Position numbers and translations under genes: made by a program. Of a DNA stretch of 64,000 nucleotides, positions 35,860-45,539 are shown one piece after another; position 1 is the stretch's first letter; each line of letters opens with the position of its first letter. Source of the DNA: Chara braunii (Eukaryota; Streptophyta; Charophyceae; Charales; Characeae). The stretch covers positions 3,796,880-3,860,879 of the forward strand of contig BFEA01000045.1 in the NCBI GenBank assembly GCA_003427395.1. The letters run 5' to 3'. The notes below the pieces were generated by a model. That model saw only the letters and a program-made list of their open reading frames with translations, had not been told where the DNA came from and made no database searches.

Positions 35860-36729
35860 GGAGTAGCGTGGAACCGACCGGACTGTTTCATGAGCGTCTT
35901 TGGAAATCTATGTCGAAGTGTCAGTGGGCCGTAGCGAAACCCTTTGTCACGGACCCGCAAACCACCCCTATTAACATCAATTATTCCCACGGACAAGGCG
36001 AGGTTGCGCTCGTGCAAAGGTAGGTTGCACGGTCCAGACCACGGGGCCCAACCAATTTGGCCAAGATCCGAGCTTGCCCGCGGCTTCACAGAGTGACTGC
36101 AAACCGCGAAGTCCGCCCCGATCCGAACTTCACATCGGCAGCCGCGTGGCGATCGAGAGCAAGACTCGCTTTGTTTTTGTTGCGGGCCTTGCGACTGGAA
36201 CACTTGTCTACGGCAACACCAAGCGAAGGCCATTCATGAGGGACCCTGAAAAATGCCCATGTCGTCAGGAACCCCAAACGACTCCTGTGAACAGTCGTTT
36301 CATTTCCGTTTCAGACGGCGACACAGGAAATGGAACGCCCATACAGTTGCGAAGAGGAAAGAACGCTTCAGACGCGCTTTGTGTTATATCGTGCGCCTGC
36401 AATGGAAGCGCACAGTGTTAGCGATGTGGTTAAAACAGAGCAAGTTTGCATGAAAACGCCGACAACCACCTTAGCAGCTCGCCACATCGCAAGCGCCAAA
36501 CTGCAAGTCCGTCAAGATCCGAACTTCGTGTTTCGGCCCTCGCACGGCGGCGACTGGCAGGGCGTTCGGATCGACTCCACCCCCGAAAGCTGAACGTCCT
36601 GTCCAGTAGTAGTTATTCGTCAAGGCAAGTAGGGACGTCGTTGCATCTGCAAGCGCGTAATGAGAAAGGGCAAGTCGTGTGTGAAAAGGGAAGTTCGCAT
36701 CCCGACGAACTTCAACAATCATGTGGTGT
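35860..36729. other. Motif-bearing spacer, no gene
   Basis: GC-rich sequence with near-palindrome copies at 36107, 36505 and 36690 and a weak one at about 36055. Open frames encode motif-derived peptides such as VRPDPNF and RSELHIG. Confidence 0.5.
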
Positions 36730-37699
36730 GCTCGGTGGCCCACATGCGACGGCTCTTGATCATCCACGTGGCGTGCAGTGGCTGTCTCTTGCACCGAAGA
36801 AGGATGGTGATTAACAACGGGAGGACGTCGTCAATCCGTGTTCAGGTTCTCGCCATTGAACATGTGGATCTATCGCCGAAGAGACCACGTGTCAACCCAA
36901 GGGCAGTTGTTGTCGTCTCGATCCCGCGCACACAGAGTGCAGATGATCCGTCCGAGAGCCCACGAATGTTGGGCGCGCGTTCCTGGCGCTTGTCGTGAGC
37001 GATGCGCTGCAGCATTCCCTACGACCAACAACAGGAATGTGCGCGCGACACCTGTGGGCTCCTGAACAGAGAGCGCACAAGCGGTGTGCGCGCGATGGAG
37101 CACGACGTAGCCACTCGCTATATGATGATGCCGTTTCTTCGACGTGATCGCCGTTTGTTCCGTGTGGCGAACACCTCCACACCAAACGATGACCTCGTTA
37201 CATAACGAACAACGCGGTCTCCTCCGTGATACGAGGCCATCGTTTCGTGCTCAAGTGTTCGCCACAGAACAAGCGGCGATCACGCCGAACAAACGACATC
37301 GCCATTGTAGCGAGTGGTGACGTCGTTCTCCATCGCGCGCACACCGCTTGTGCGTTCTCTGTCCGGGAGCCCACTGATGTCGCGCGCACATTCCTGTCGT
37401 CGGTCGCCGGGAATGTTGCAGCGCAACGCTCACGTCCAACGCCAGGAGCGTGCGCTGAACAACCGTGGGCTCTTTGACGGATCTTGTGCACACTATGTGC
37501 GTGGGATCGAGACGACACCAGCTGCCCTCGGGTTGACGTGTGGTCTCTTCGGCGGTAAAGCCACATGTTCAGTGGCGAGAACCTGAACACGGATCGACGA
37601 CGTCGTCCCGTTGCTGAACACCATCCCTCTTCAGCGCAAGAGGCAGCCACTGCACGCCACGTGGATGATCAAGAACAGTCGCATGCGGGCCATCGAGCG
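36730..37699. repeat. 970-bp foldback inverted repeat
   Basis: Arms of about 467 bp (36730-37196 and about 37230-37699) are reverse complements with scattered mismatches, around a spacer of about 30 bases. Matching landmarks are GATCATCCACGTGGCGTGCA with TGCACGCCACGTGGATGATC, and CGGCTCTTGATC with GATCAAGAACAGTCG. Any transcript would fold into a long hairpin. The open frames on the two strands are mirror copies, so they reflect the palindrome and not genes. Confidence 0.85.
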
Positions 37700-38800
37700 A
37701 CGCTTAACACTGACTGTTGTGGCGCGCAGCCGACTAAAGTACCCGCTTATCGCCCACCACACCCTCCGCGACGACTTTGTGTTCTGCTCGCTTAGTTGCC
37801 CCCCCGTGATACTGGATTCGAACCACCATCCGAGGTTTTGCTGTCCGACACATTGCCTTTGTCTCAAAGGGAGTTATGAAGGAGCGGTGTTTTTGCACGT
37901 AACTTCAAAAAAACCGAAATCGTGTTTGACTCATATGCGCGGGAGCGGTTTACATCAAAAAGAAATAAGCGATGAAGTAAGGGAATGCAAGAACGATCGA
38001 GAAAAGGAACGAACGAGCGAGAATGAACACACGACAAGAGATGGAATCACAGAAAAGGAATGAACGAGCGAGAATGAACACACGACAAGAGAAGGAACCA
38101 CAGACATCATGTGGCCCAATGCGGGAATGGAGGGATGGATGCAATGGACGCGCGACAAGAGAAGGAACCACAGACATCATGTGCAACGACAGCAGTACCC
38201 GCCTGCTGCGACACGTGGCATGATGCAGCGGGCCTCATGCGCACACAAGCATGTACCACAATGCCAACGTCAGCAGTTGCAGGCGATGGCTGACACGTGG
38301 GTAGACAAAACAACATTGTACCTTGAGCGGTGAGCTCGACCATCTCACGAGGGCGGAGCGCAGACGACGGCGGACACACATTGACGTGGAGCGCAAAGAC
38401 GGGCTGTCGAAGCTTAGTCAACTGGAATGCATGCGCGGCCGGATGAGCGGGAACGAGTCGACTGACACGATGAAGAGAGGAAACCCTTACGCGCACTCTT
38501 GGAGACACGTGGCGCGACAGTGGATAAACGAAGGCGATGGAGGACGTCGCGGACGTGACGCCGCGCGTGTTTGCGCTCGAGGGGCAGGAGATGGAAACGA
38601 GCTGCACCAGACCCCGGGCAGCTGTTCAACTGGCATCGTACCCCACGCTACGTTCGAAGACGCACGTTGGGCGCCTGCGCACGAATCGGCACAGACGTCA
38701 TGTGAGAAGACGCACGATGGTCGTCCGATCCGCAAATCGGACGGCCAGACGGTGTCGGGCGGACCTCACTGCCGAATCCAGCCCCCGACCCCCGACCCCC
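37700..38800. repeat. Short tandem repeats, no gene
   Basis: From 37990 to 38185 the phrase GAACGAGCGAGAATGAACAC and CACGACAAGAGAAGGAACCA, then CAGACATCATGTG, repeats two to three times. The 305-residue plus-strand frame at 38323-39240 crosses a poly-C run and has no domain. Confidence 0.5.
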
Positions 38801-38801
38801 A

Positions 38802-38841
<40 letters not shown>
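38796..38841. repeat. Poly-C tract
   Basis: C-rich run ending in about 33 consecutive C. Its exact length is unreliable in short-read assembly. Confidence 0.9.
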
Positions 38842-39552
38842 AGACTAGAAAATACAAACCGCCCCCCCGCGCGGTCTGAGACCCCCTCGAGCGGGGTCCG
38901 CGAACTCGACGACACGAACGGAAGGGGCCAGGAAGAAGGGCCCTTTTTTCATGACTATCGGGAAGGGTTAGTCCGCGGGGACCTTTTTGTCATGCCGCGC
39001 GCACCGGGTCCCCCTCACCGGAATTTTGACGTGCAGCCACCGCACGATGCGCGAATCGAGCAGTCGTGCGGCGACGCGAAGACCCGAAGGGTACCCGAGA
39101 CCCGCGCGCCTACAAATACGAGCGGCGCCCGGGGCATCAACACCGCCTTTTGCGTTTTTACTAGGGAGATGCTGCCGGACGGTCGCCTCACACCGCCACT
39201 GTCGTCAACACCAGCGCCCCGCTCAGCTGGAGCGCCATAGCTGGCAAAGCGAAAGGACACCCATTCTTCACCGCGCTCGTTTCTCCCACCACCTTCCAAG
39301 TCCCACCCCGCATGTCCTCGACCTGCTCGCATCTCCCACCACCTTCCAAGTCGCTGCCCACGTCATCTTCGACGCCGCAAGTCGACATCCCATCGACACT
39401 TCCGGGCTCTGATCTCGAAAGGCGTGTCCACCACTCCACGCATCACCATTGCAAACAAAAAATCACACGGCGAAAAGTCGACACAGTGCTGTCTCGATTG
39501 ACGTCCGGGTTCGCACGCATCTCCACTCGACGGTCTCATACGGTGAGTGCGC
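38842..39552. other. Unassigned spacer with a small direct repeat
   Basis: TCTCCCACCACCTTCCAAGT occurs twice (about 39288 and 39331). No gene recognised. Confidence 0.4.
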
Positions 39553-39912
39553 ACGCAGCCGGAACGTGTGTGTGTATGTGTGCGCGTGAGGGTCGGTGTT
39601 TTGGTGAAATGTTTGCGCGGATTGAACGAGTGTGTGTTTGTATGTGTATGGGAGGGTGTGTGTGTGTGTTTGTGTGAGTGTGTGTGTGCATGCGTGCTCG
39701 TGTGTGCTTGTGTGAGCATGTGTGTGTGTGTGTGTTCGAGTGCGTGTTTTTCTGTGTGTGTGCATGAAGTGTATGCCACGCGTGCGAGGAAGGATTGTGT
39801 GTGTGTCTGTACCTGAGGGGCGTGTGTGTGTGCATGGCGTGTGTGCATGGGTGTGGGTGTGTGTCTGTGTGTGTGTCTGTTTGTGCATGTTTGTGTGCGT
39901 GTGTGTGTGACA
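39553..39912. repeat. (GT)n-rich microsatellite domain
   Basis: About 360 bases dominated by imperfect GTGTGT with interruptions. Frames through it give Cys/Val- or His/Thr-rich nonsense. Confidence 0.9.
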
Positions 39913-40189
39913 GCGCAGATTGAACGCGCGGAGATGCGCGCGAAGGTGTGCGGTCAGAGATGAATGATACGGTTTGCGTTTCGAGTGTGTGCCTGCTGTA
40001 TTCGGGGATTAGTGATATGTGCGCAAAATATCTAAAGATTGCGCAGGTTGTAACGCAGCACTGTAATCTGGTGTGCGGATATCGTGTGGTCGTGTTGTAT
40101 GCAACTGATGAGTCACAGAAGCACGCGGTGACGAATCACGAATAATAATCAGATCATGACGGGTCTCAACACTCGATTGATCTTGTGTG

Positions 40190-40800
40190 CTTTCCAAATG
40201 TCACAGCCGCTGATCTGCTCAATGGATGATCAATCAAAACACGCGGCGACAATGTCGAGACAATGAACGCATCCAATCGACCAGTCGCGAAACACGATCA
40301 GATTACTCGTGATCGGTCGATTGATCGTGTGTGCCGTCCCAACGTTTTCACCGCGTGTGTGTTTGTGTGTTTGTGCGTGTGTGTGCGTGTGTGACCTCGT
40401 GCTGTATCGAACTGATCAATCACGAAAGCTCCGATCGAGCACGTGGTGACAATGTCGAAACCGCACACAAGATGAACCGACCCATCACGAAACATAACCA
40501 AACCACTTGCGATCGGGTGATTGATGTTGTGTGCTGCCCTAATGTTATCGCCCAATGGATGATTGATCAAAGCACGAGGTGACAATGTCGAGGCAGCAAA
40601 CGCATCCAATCGACCATTCGCGAAAGAGTAACAGATTACCCGCGATCGGTCGATTGATCGTGTGTGTTGCGCCAACGTTGTCACCGCGTGTGTGTTTCGC
40701 CCGTCTCAATGGCAACATCCAAACACACGCTGCGATGTGCGTGTGTGTGTACATGTGTGCGTGCGCATGTGTTTGTTGTGTGATTAGTATAACCTTTGTT
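40190..40800. repeat. About 120-bp degenerate repeats rich in GATCGGTCGATTGATC
   Basis: Units contain CGCGGTGACAATGTCGAGAC, CAATCGACCAGTCGCGAAA and GATCGGTCGATTGATCGTGTG, and recur about four times with insertions of GTGTGT tracts. The unit is itself partly palindromic. Confidence 0.65.
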
Positions 40801-40845
40801 CCGGTCGTTTAATTCGTGTGTCGTTCATGGCAGCCCCCTTTGCAC

Positions 40846-41122
40846 GATTGATCAACTGGTCTGCGAGCGACCGATCCATCAAATTGGTTGTTAGACTCCG
40901 ACCAAACAGTCGATTGGTCACGAGATCTGTCAGGATCCACGAATCGATCGACTGCTCGGTCGGCGGTTGGTCGATTGGTTGATCAACCAGTCCACCAACC
41001 GCCAAACGAGCAATCGATTGATCAGTTGATCCTGACAGATATCCTGTCCAATCGACTGTTCGGTCGAAGGCTATCAACCAGTGTGACAGATCGGTCGGCC
41101 GCCAACCAGTGCGACCAATCTG
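40846..41122. repeat. 280-bp GATC-rich inverted repeat
   Basis: Arms 40846-40980 and 40984-41122 are approximate reverse complements around GGTTGATCAACC. The matching ends are CCGACCAAACAGTCGATTGG and CCAATCGACTGTTCGGTCG. Frames on the two strands encode near-identical peptides (RLFGRSL/RLFGRRLS), as expected from a palindrome. Confidence 0.8.
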
Positions 41123-41297
41123 TCAGCCGATTGATTCACTCGTCTCGTCCCGATTGCTCTTCATTGATGGCACGCATCCACAAGGCAATCGATCAATTCC
41201 ACGATCGAAACCCGCGAACGGAAAAAGGTCGATCCCTATCCGTGAATGGACAAAAAAACACTTCGTTACAACCTTGTTGCACATTGAACCTTGACGG

Positions 41298-41400
41298 CCA
41301 TCGAACTTGGCTCCACATCAAACCTCGGAGGGCATCGAACCTCGTTGGACGTCGAACCTCGTCGGTCATTGAAACTTGTCGGTCATTGAACGACGAACGT
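41298..41400. repeat. About 20-bp tandem repeat
   Basis: Six to seven imperfect units of GGTCATCGAACCTCGTC type occupy this stretch. No coding significance. Confidence 0.6.
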
Positions 41401-42917
41401 TGAGCAGCCACAACACCCCGTGTCGCCGGCACAGTCCTCGAAATCGTGCTGAAGTTTGGATCCCAATCCGCAATCACGACCTTCGCTATACCAACCGAAC
41501 TGATCGCGCGACCAAACACCGGAAGAAGTCGGGATCCCGGCGAAGTTCGCATTTTCGTCCGTCCTCGGATGCGCCCGTCGATTCGCACTCCCACCCAAGC
41601 ATGTCGATTTGCGCAGGCGAGTGAAGGGACCGATGTCTTTCGGTCGGACACACGAAGTTCGCCGGAATCCGAACTTCTTCAGCTGACCGATTTTGCGATA
41701 TGTCGAATTCGGAATAGACATGGCCAACCACCGTGCTTCGATGCCCAGTTGAGAAAACATGCGATCCCCGGATGCGGGCGAACTTGTGCAGTTGTTCCAA
41801 CACGCGGTGCAACCCCAGTCCGCAACCATAGCCGAGGACTTGTAAAAATGTGAAGTCCGCCGGTATCCGAACTTCAAAAAAGTAAGGGAGGGCGAGTTTG
41901 GTATACAACTTTGTCTCTCCCAGGCAATTTCGCCGAGTTCGGATCCCGACGAACTTCAGGTTGCCGCCTTGCGTAAGACACGTTTGCGACTCGCCTGCTG
42001 GCCCATGGATCCGAACTTCGCGTGCACAATTCCTCGCACAATCGTCAAGGTCGCACACCATCAGAACTTGGCTTCTGAAAAACACAAAGTCCGCCGGGAT
42101 CCGAACTTCTCGTGTAGGGTTCCTCGTACAGTTGTCTAGTTTGGACCCCGGTGAACTTCGCTTTTCGCATGGTGCGGGTTTCGAAAGTGCACTTTCTTCG
42201 GTGTGCTCCTCCATCACTCTCTCGCAACGTTCGGATGCGGGTGAACATGTGCTGTTGTTCGAACACGAGGTGCAAACCCAGGCTGCAACCACAGCAGAGG
42301 ATTTGTAAAAGTGGGAAGTCCGCCGGGATCCGAACTTCAAGAAAGTTTGGGTCGGCGAGTTCGAGAGACAGCTTTGTCTCTCCCACGCAGTCTCGCCAAG
42401 TTCAGATCCAGGCGAACATCAGGTTCCCACCTTTCGTGGGACATGTTTGCGGCTCGCCTGCTGGCTTGTGGATGTGAACAACAACCAGGTCTGCTCGAGT
42501 CCGGACTTGACGGCGGTCCGATTTGGAATCACCTTGCAGGGTTGCTTGAATCATATCACCGAACGTATGCTTCGTCTTCAACCAGAGGTCGCAGATCGCG
42601 AAACAGGACAGCCTGATAGCGGCGAATGTTCACGTTGTGGTGGACACGGCGCCTCATGCATTCCACGCAAACGCGGTTCCTCGCACAATCGTCAAGTTCG
42701 GATCCCGGCGAACTTCGAGGTTTCGCATGATGCGGGTTCTGCCTGTGGTCTTTCTAGCGCCCAACGGATTTCCACAACGACAGAAGCTCGCCCGGATCCG
42801 AACTCCACGTTTCGCCCCGTCTTCGAAACCCTAATGGTTCTCCGAGTCCGCCCTCTGAACGTTTGGCTATGTCCGTTCCCGAACTGAACGCATTGCGGAT
42901 CAAGTCTGGACGCCGCT
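41401..42917. repeat. Dense near-palindrome cluster
   Basis: Twelve motif copies fall within 1.4 kb (41524-42783), alternating in centre orientation. Larger direct units are visible: GCGGGCGAACTTGTGCAGTT, GTTCCAACACG and GGTGCAACCCCAG at about 41775 recur as a diverged copy at about 42238. GTTTGTCTCTCCCA-like phrases recur at about 41908 and 42375. No protein gene recognised. Confidence 0.7.
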
Positions 42918-44147
42918 TTGGTTTTCCTTGCGCCCTTTGGAGTTGACCATACATCGGGCGGAGCAGCATTACCCTATGCATGTGCAGTGCTTGAAGGCAT
43001 CAGGAACCTCGTGACTGTTCAGTTCAGGACTTGCCGACTAGGTGTGGGCGTGGCCACAACAGGTCCCGTTCACCAGCTCTGTTTACGAGTGTCTACGTGC
43101 CCGTGTGTGTCGTTTGGCATGTGCGCATGGTGTGTAGGGTGCGTAATGGAGGCGACCTTTTCAACACCACGGATCATGGAGTCGATCTTCTCGACACCAC
43201 AGACTATGAGTCCCGAGACGCACATTCGCTTAGCAGATCCATTTCCTCCTTGTGCGAAATCCGTGCGGCATTTCAACGGTGTGACTTCGATCCACGGAGC
43301 GACCAGTGAGGACTTCGAAGAGGACCCATGGATGACCGTCGTCCCGTGCATGGACGGGCATCTTGAAGGTTGGTGCGAGGGCAATTGGGCCGCCATGGAG
43401 AGTCGCTGCCCTTGGGCAAGCCAGTACAAGTTCACCAACATGTTAGAGTTTGGGAACCTCATCCCGCTGCCTGACGCTGTCCTCGGACACAAGTTCCTGA
43501 ACCGTATGCGCAGAGCGCTGAGCTGCATTAGCCGCTATTTCAGTCGCCTCGAGTGCCACTACGTCAGATCGTCGCCACGAACTTGGGGAGGCTCGCGAAA
43601 ACAAGAGTTGATGGACTGCACTCGTCACTGCTCTTTCCTGGAGCAGTACCCACTCCGGTGCCCCGGGAATTGTCCACAAGCTGTGTCATACTGTTGTGTG
43701 TGGTTAACTAAGTTCGGGTCTGATTTCGCCAGAGTTCTATGCGTAGCTGCTTCGAACAAGAGCAGGAAACTCGTCGATGCAGTTGTGCTTGTGTCACGCA
43801 ACGAGGTGGTAATTGAGGGGTCGAGATTCGTGCCGACGCGCGAGCCTGTAGATGGGTGGCGAGATTTGGTGATAGCGGGGCGGGTCCAAAACTTTTCGTT
43901 GCATCATGAGGTTGAGGAGAAAGTGTCTGACATACGGGACTGTATAGGGAATTCCTTAGTACGACCGGGAGTTTTTGTTAAGATGAAATACATGTCCGTC
44001 TTCTCGGAGAGAGCATCAGTCGACGAACCGCAGATCCATGTATACGGATCATCAATGAATGCTTTGTATGGCTTCGGTTCACGACCTCATCCCTGGGGAA
44101 CCCCGAATGTCAGTGGATCTGGACGGGCAGTCAAACCTTGTGTTTAA
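42918..44147 (+). CDS. Unknown protein, paralogue of 27.6-28.6 kb
   Basis: An open frame of 409 codons; the convincing part is about 43.16-44.09 kb. Blocks in order: EDFEEDPWMTVVPCMDGHLE, CPWASQYKFTNMLEFGNLIP, FGSDFARVLCVAASNKSRKL, DIRDCIGNSLVRPGVFVKMK and YGSSMNALYGFG. The same series lies on the minus strand at 28.59-27.64 kb, where it follows a DUF7869-like gene. Here no such gene precedes it, which favours a separate gene or a duplicated fragment. The family is not recognised. The true start is probably near 43146 (MEATFSTPRIMES), since upstream residues are compositionally different. No near-palindrome lies inside. Confidence 0.6.
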   Translation: MVFLAPFGVDHTSGGAALPYACAVLEGIRNLVTVQFRTCRLGVGVATTGPVHQLCLRVSTCPCVSFGMCAWCVGCVMEATFSTPRIMESIFSTPQTMSPETHIRLADPFPPCAKSVRHFNGVTSIHGATSEDFEEDPWMTVVPCMDGHLEGWCEGNWAAMESRCPWASQYKFTNMLEFGNLIPLPDAVLGHKFLNRMRRALSCISRYFSRLECHYVRSSPRTWGGSRKQELMDCTRHCSFLEQYPLRCPGNCPQAVSYCCVWLTKFGSDFARVLCVAASNKSRKLVDAVVLVSRNEVVIEGSRFVPTREPVDGWRDLVIAGRVQNFSLHHEVEEKVSDIRDCIGNSLVRPGVFVKMKYMSVFSERASVDEPQIHVYGSSMNALYGFGSRPHPWGTPNVSGSGRAVKPCV

Positions 44148-45470
44148 GGGAATAGAAGGGGGAGGTCTGGGAGGCCTGTGTGCTGCTGAAAATGGCAGAT
44201 TGGAAGTGGTGGAGAGAGGTGTGAAAGCCAGCAGTTGCGAGTACACGCTATACCGTACACTTGTGGTCCAAATTCCTGATCGTCATGTTTTTCACCTGAT
44301 TTTTTGTTACTCATGTCAGCATTCTCACTTCTGATATCTCCAGCTGTTTTCACAAACAGCCTTCTTCAACTTACAGAACGTTCGGTTCAACAACCACCGA
44401 ATTACGGATCGTCTGTCTCTGACGCCGTCTCTTTCCATGTCGCGCCGTGTCGAAGTTCGGATCCAGGCGAACTTCGCGTTTTGGCTGTGCGTCGGTTACT
44501 GTTCGGTCTTGCTGGTGTCGGGCGGACTGCACGAGCCACCCGGCACCACGAGCATGGCTTAGGGGCGCTGTCTGCATGGGCTGACGCGCCTCGAGCTTTT
44601 TCGTAACCGTGCAGAAACTCAGGTACCGGCGCACTGCAAGTTATCGAGTAGCCTATGATGCGAGTGTGGTCTGGCTTGTTCCCCGTCAATTTCAAAACCC
44701 ACATGCATTCAGATCCTGTCACTCTCTCTCTGGCTCTCTCACTGCTGGAAACCGGGTTGGTTCGGATCCCGACGAACTTCTCGTGCTCGCCTGTTCCAAT
44801 CTAGGTTCCGTCATATCTCCGTGGTTGGAGATCACGGGCCCGTCCGACTAGCGTCCGAGCTTCGAGTGCTGGGAGGAGACCAAAACCCCGTCCAGCGTGG
44901 CCTTCGAAAAGGTCCTGCCACCCATTCCGCTTGGACATGCTCGCGGTCTACGCCCGCCTCCAACCGATCTTCAGAAAAACTTTCCGTGCTCGAGATGGTT
45001 GTCTCCCGACCACCATCAACATGTGTCGAACTGCGCATACCGTCAAATTGTACATCAGAAGAAGTTCGGATTCAGGCGGACTTCTCCTTTTCAACCAGAT
45101 TTCCATGTCAGTGTCGCATCGTCCTGAAGTTCGGATCATGGTGAACTTCACGTTTCGGGATGTCCGTCGGCTTATCTCTGGTCTTCGTGGTGCCCGGTGG
45201 TTCGCACGAACCACCCGGCGACAGGGAGAGTCCGACTCCGAGGATCCGAACTTCGCGTTCGAAGTTCGCTGGGATCCGAACTTCGAGGTCTTCCAACGGC
45301 ATGATGTGACAAACGTGTTGAGTGAAATGTTTGCCCCTTGTAGCAGCCACTGCTTCGTTGCCGCCTGCGTTGTGGTTTGACTGGTACTTGACGCTCTCTG
45401 GTGGTTTGCTTCTTTTTCGTTGTCGTCTGCAGACACGATGTCTTCGTCGAGGGCCGAGGGAGAGGCTGTC
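44148..45470. other. Motif-bearing spacer; possible minus-strand ORF
   Basis: Near-palindrome copies lie at 44452, 44760, 45061, 45126, 45240 and 45261. A minus-strand frame at 45706-44948 contains HDFEAVDERFVEYFPHPIP and ALDEDIVSADDNEKEANHQR, which look protein-like, but its C-terminal part is motif-derived and it overlaps the start of the plus-strand gene. I cannot decide between a divergent small gene and an antisense shadow. Confidence 0.35.
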
Positions 45471-45539
45471 GCGACCTCCGGGATGGGATGAGGGAAATAT
45501 TCCACAAAACGTTCGTCTACGGCCTCGAAATCGTGGTCG

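Noticed and set aside
33005-36453. Overlapping ORFs with VRRDPNLA, KFGSRRTS or EVRIPADF
   Set aside because: These peptides are the near-palindrome read in different frames and strands, not a protein family.
37797-37880. tRNA gene on the minus strand
   Set aside because: GGTTCGAATCC is a perfect B box at about 37815, but no A box, anticodon arm or acceptor pairing could be found.
38323-39240. 305-residue plus-strand ORF
   Set aside because: Crosses a poly-C run giving poly-Pro, and overlaps equally long frames in other phases.
39363-39910. ORFs in the GT-rich tract
   Set aside because: His/Thr- or Cys/Val-repeat peptides from a (GT)n microsatellite.
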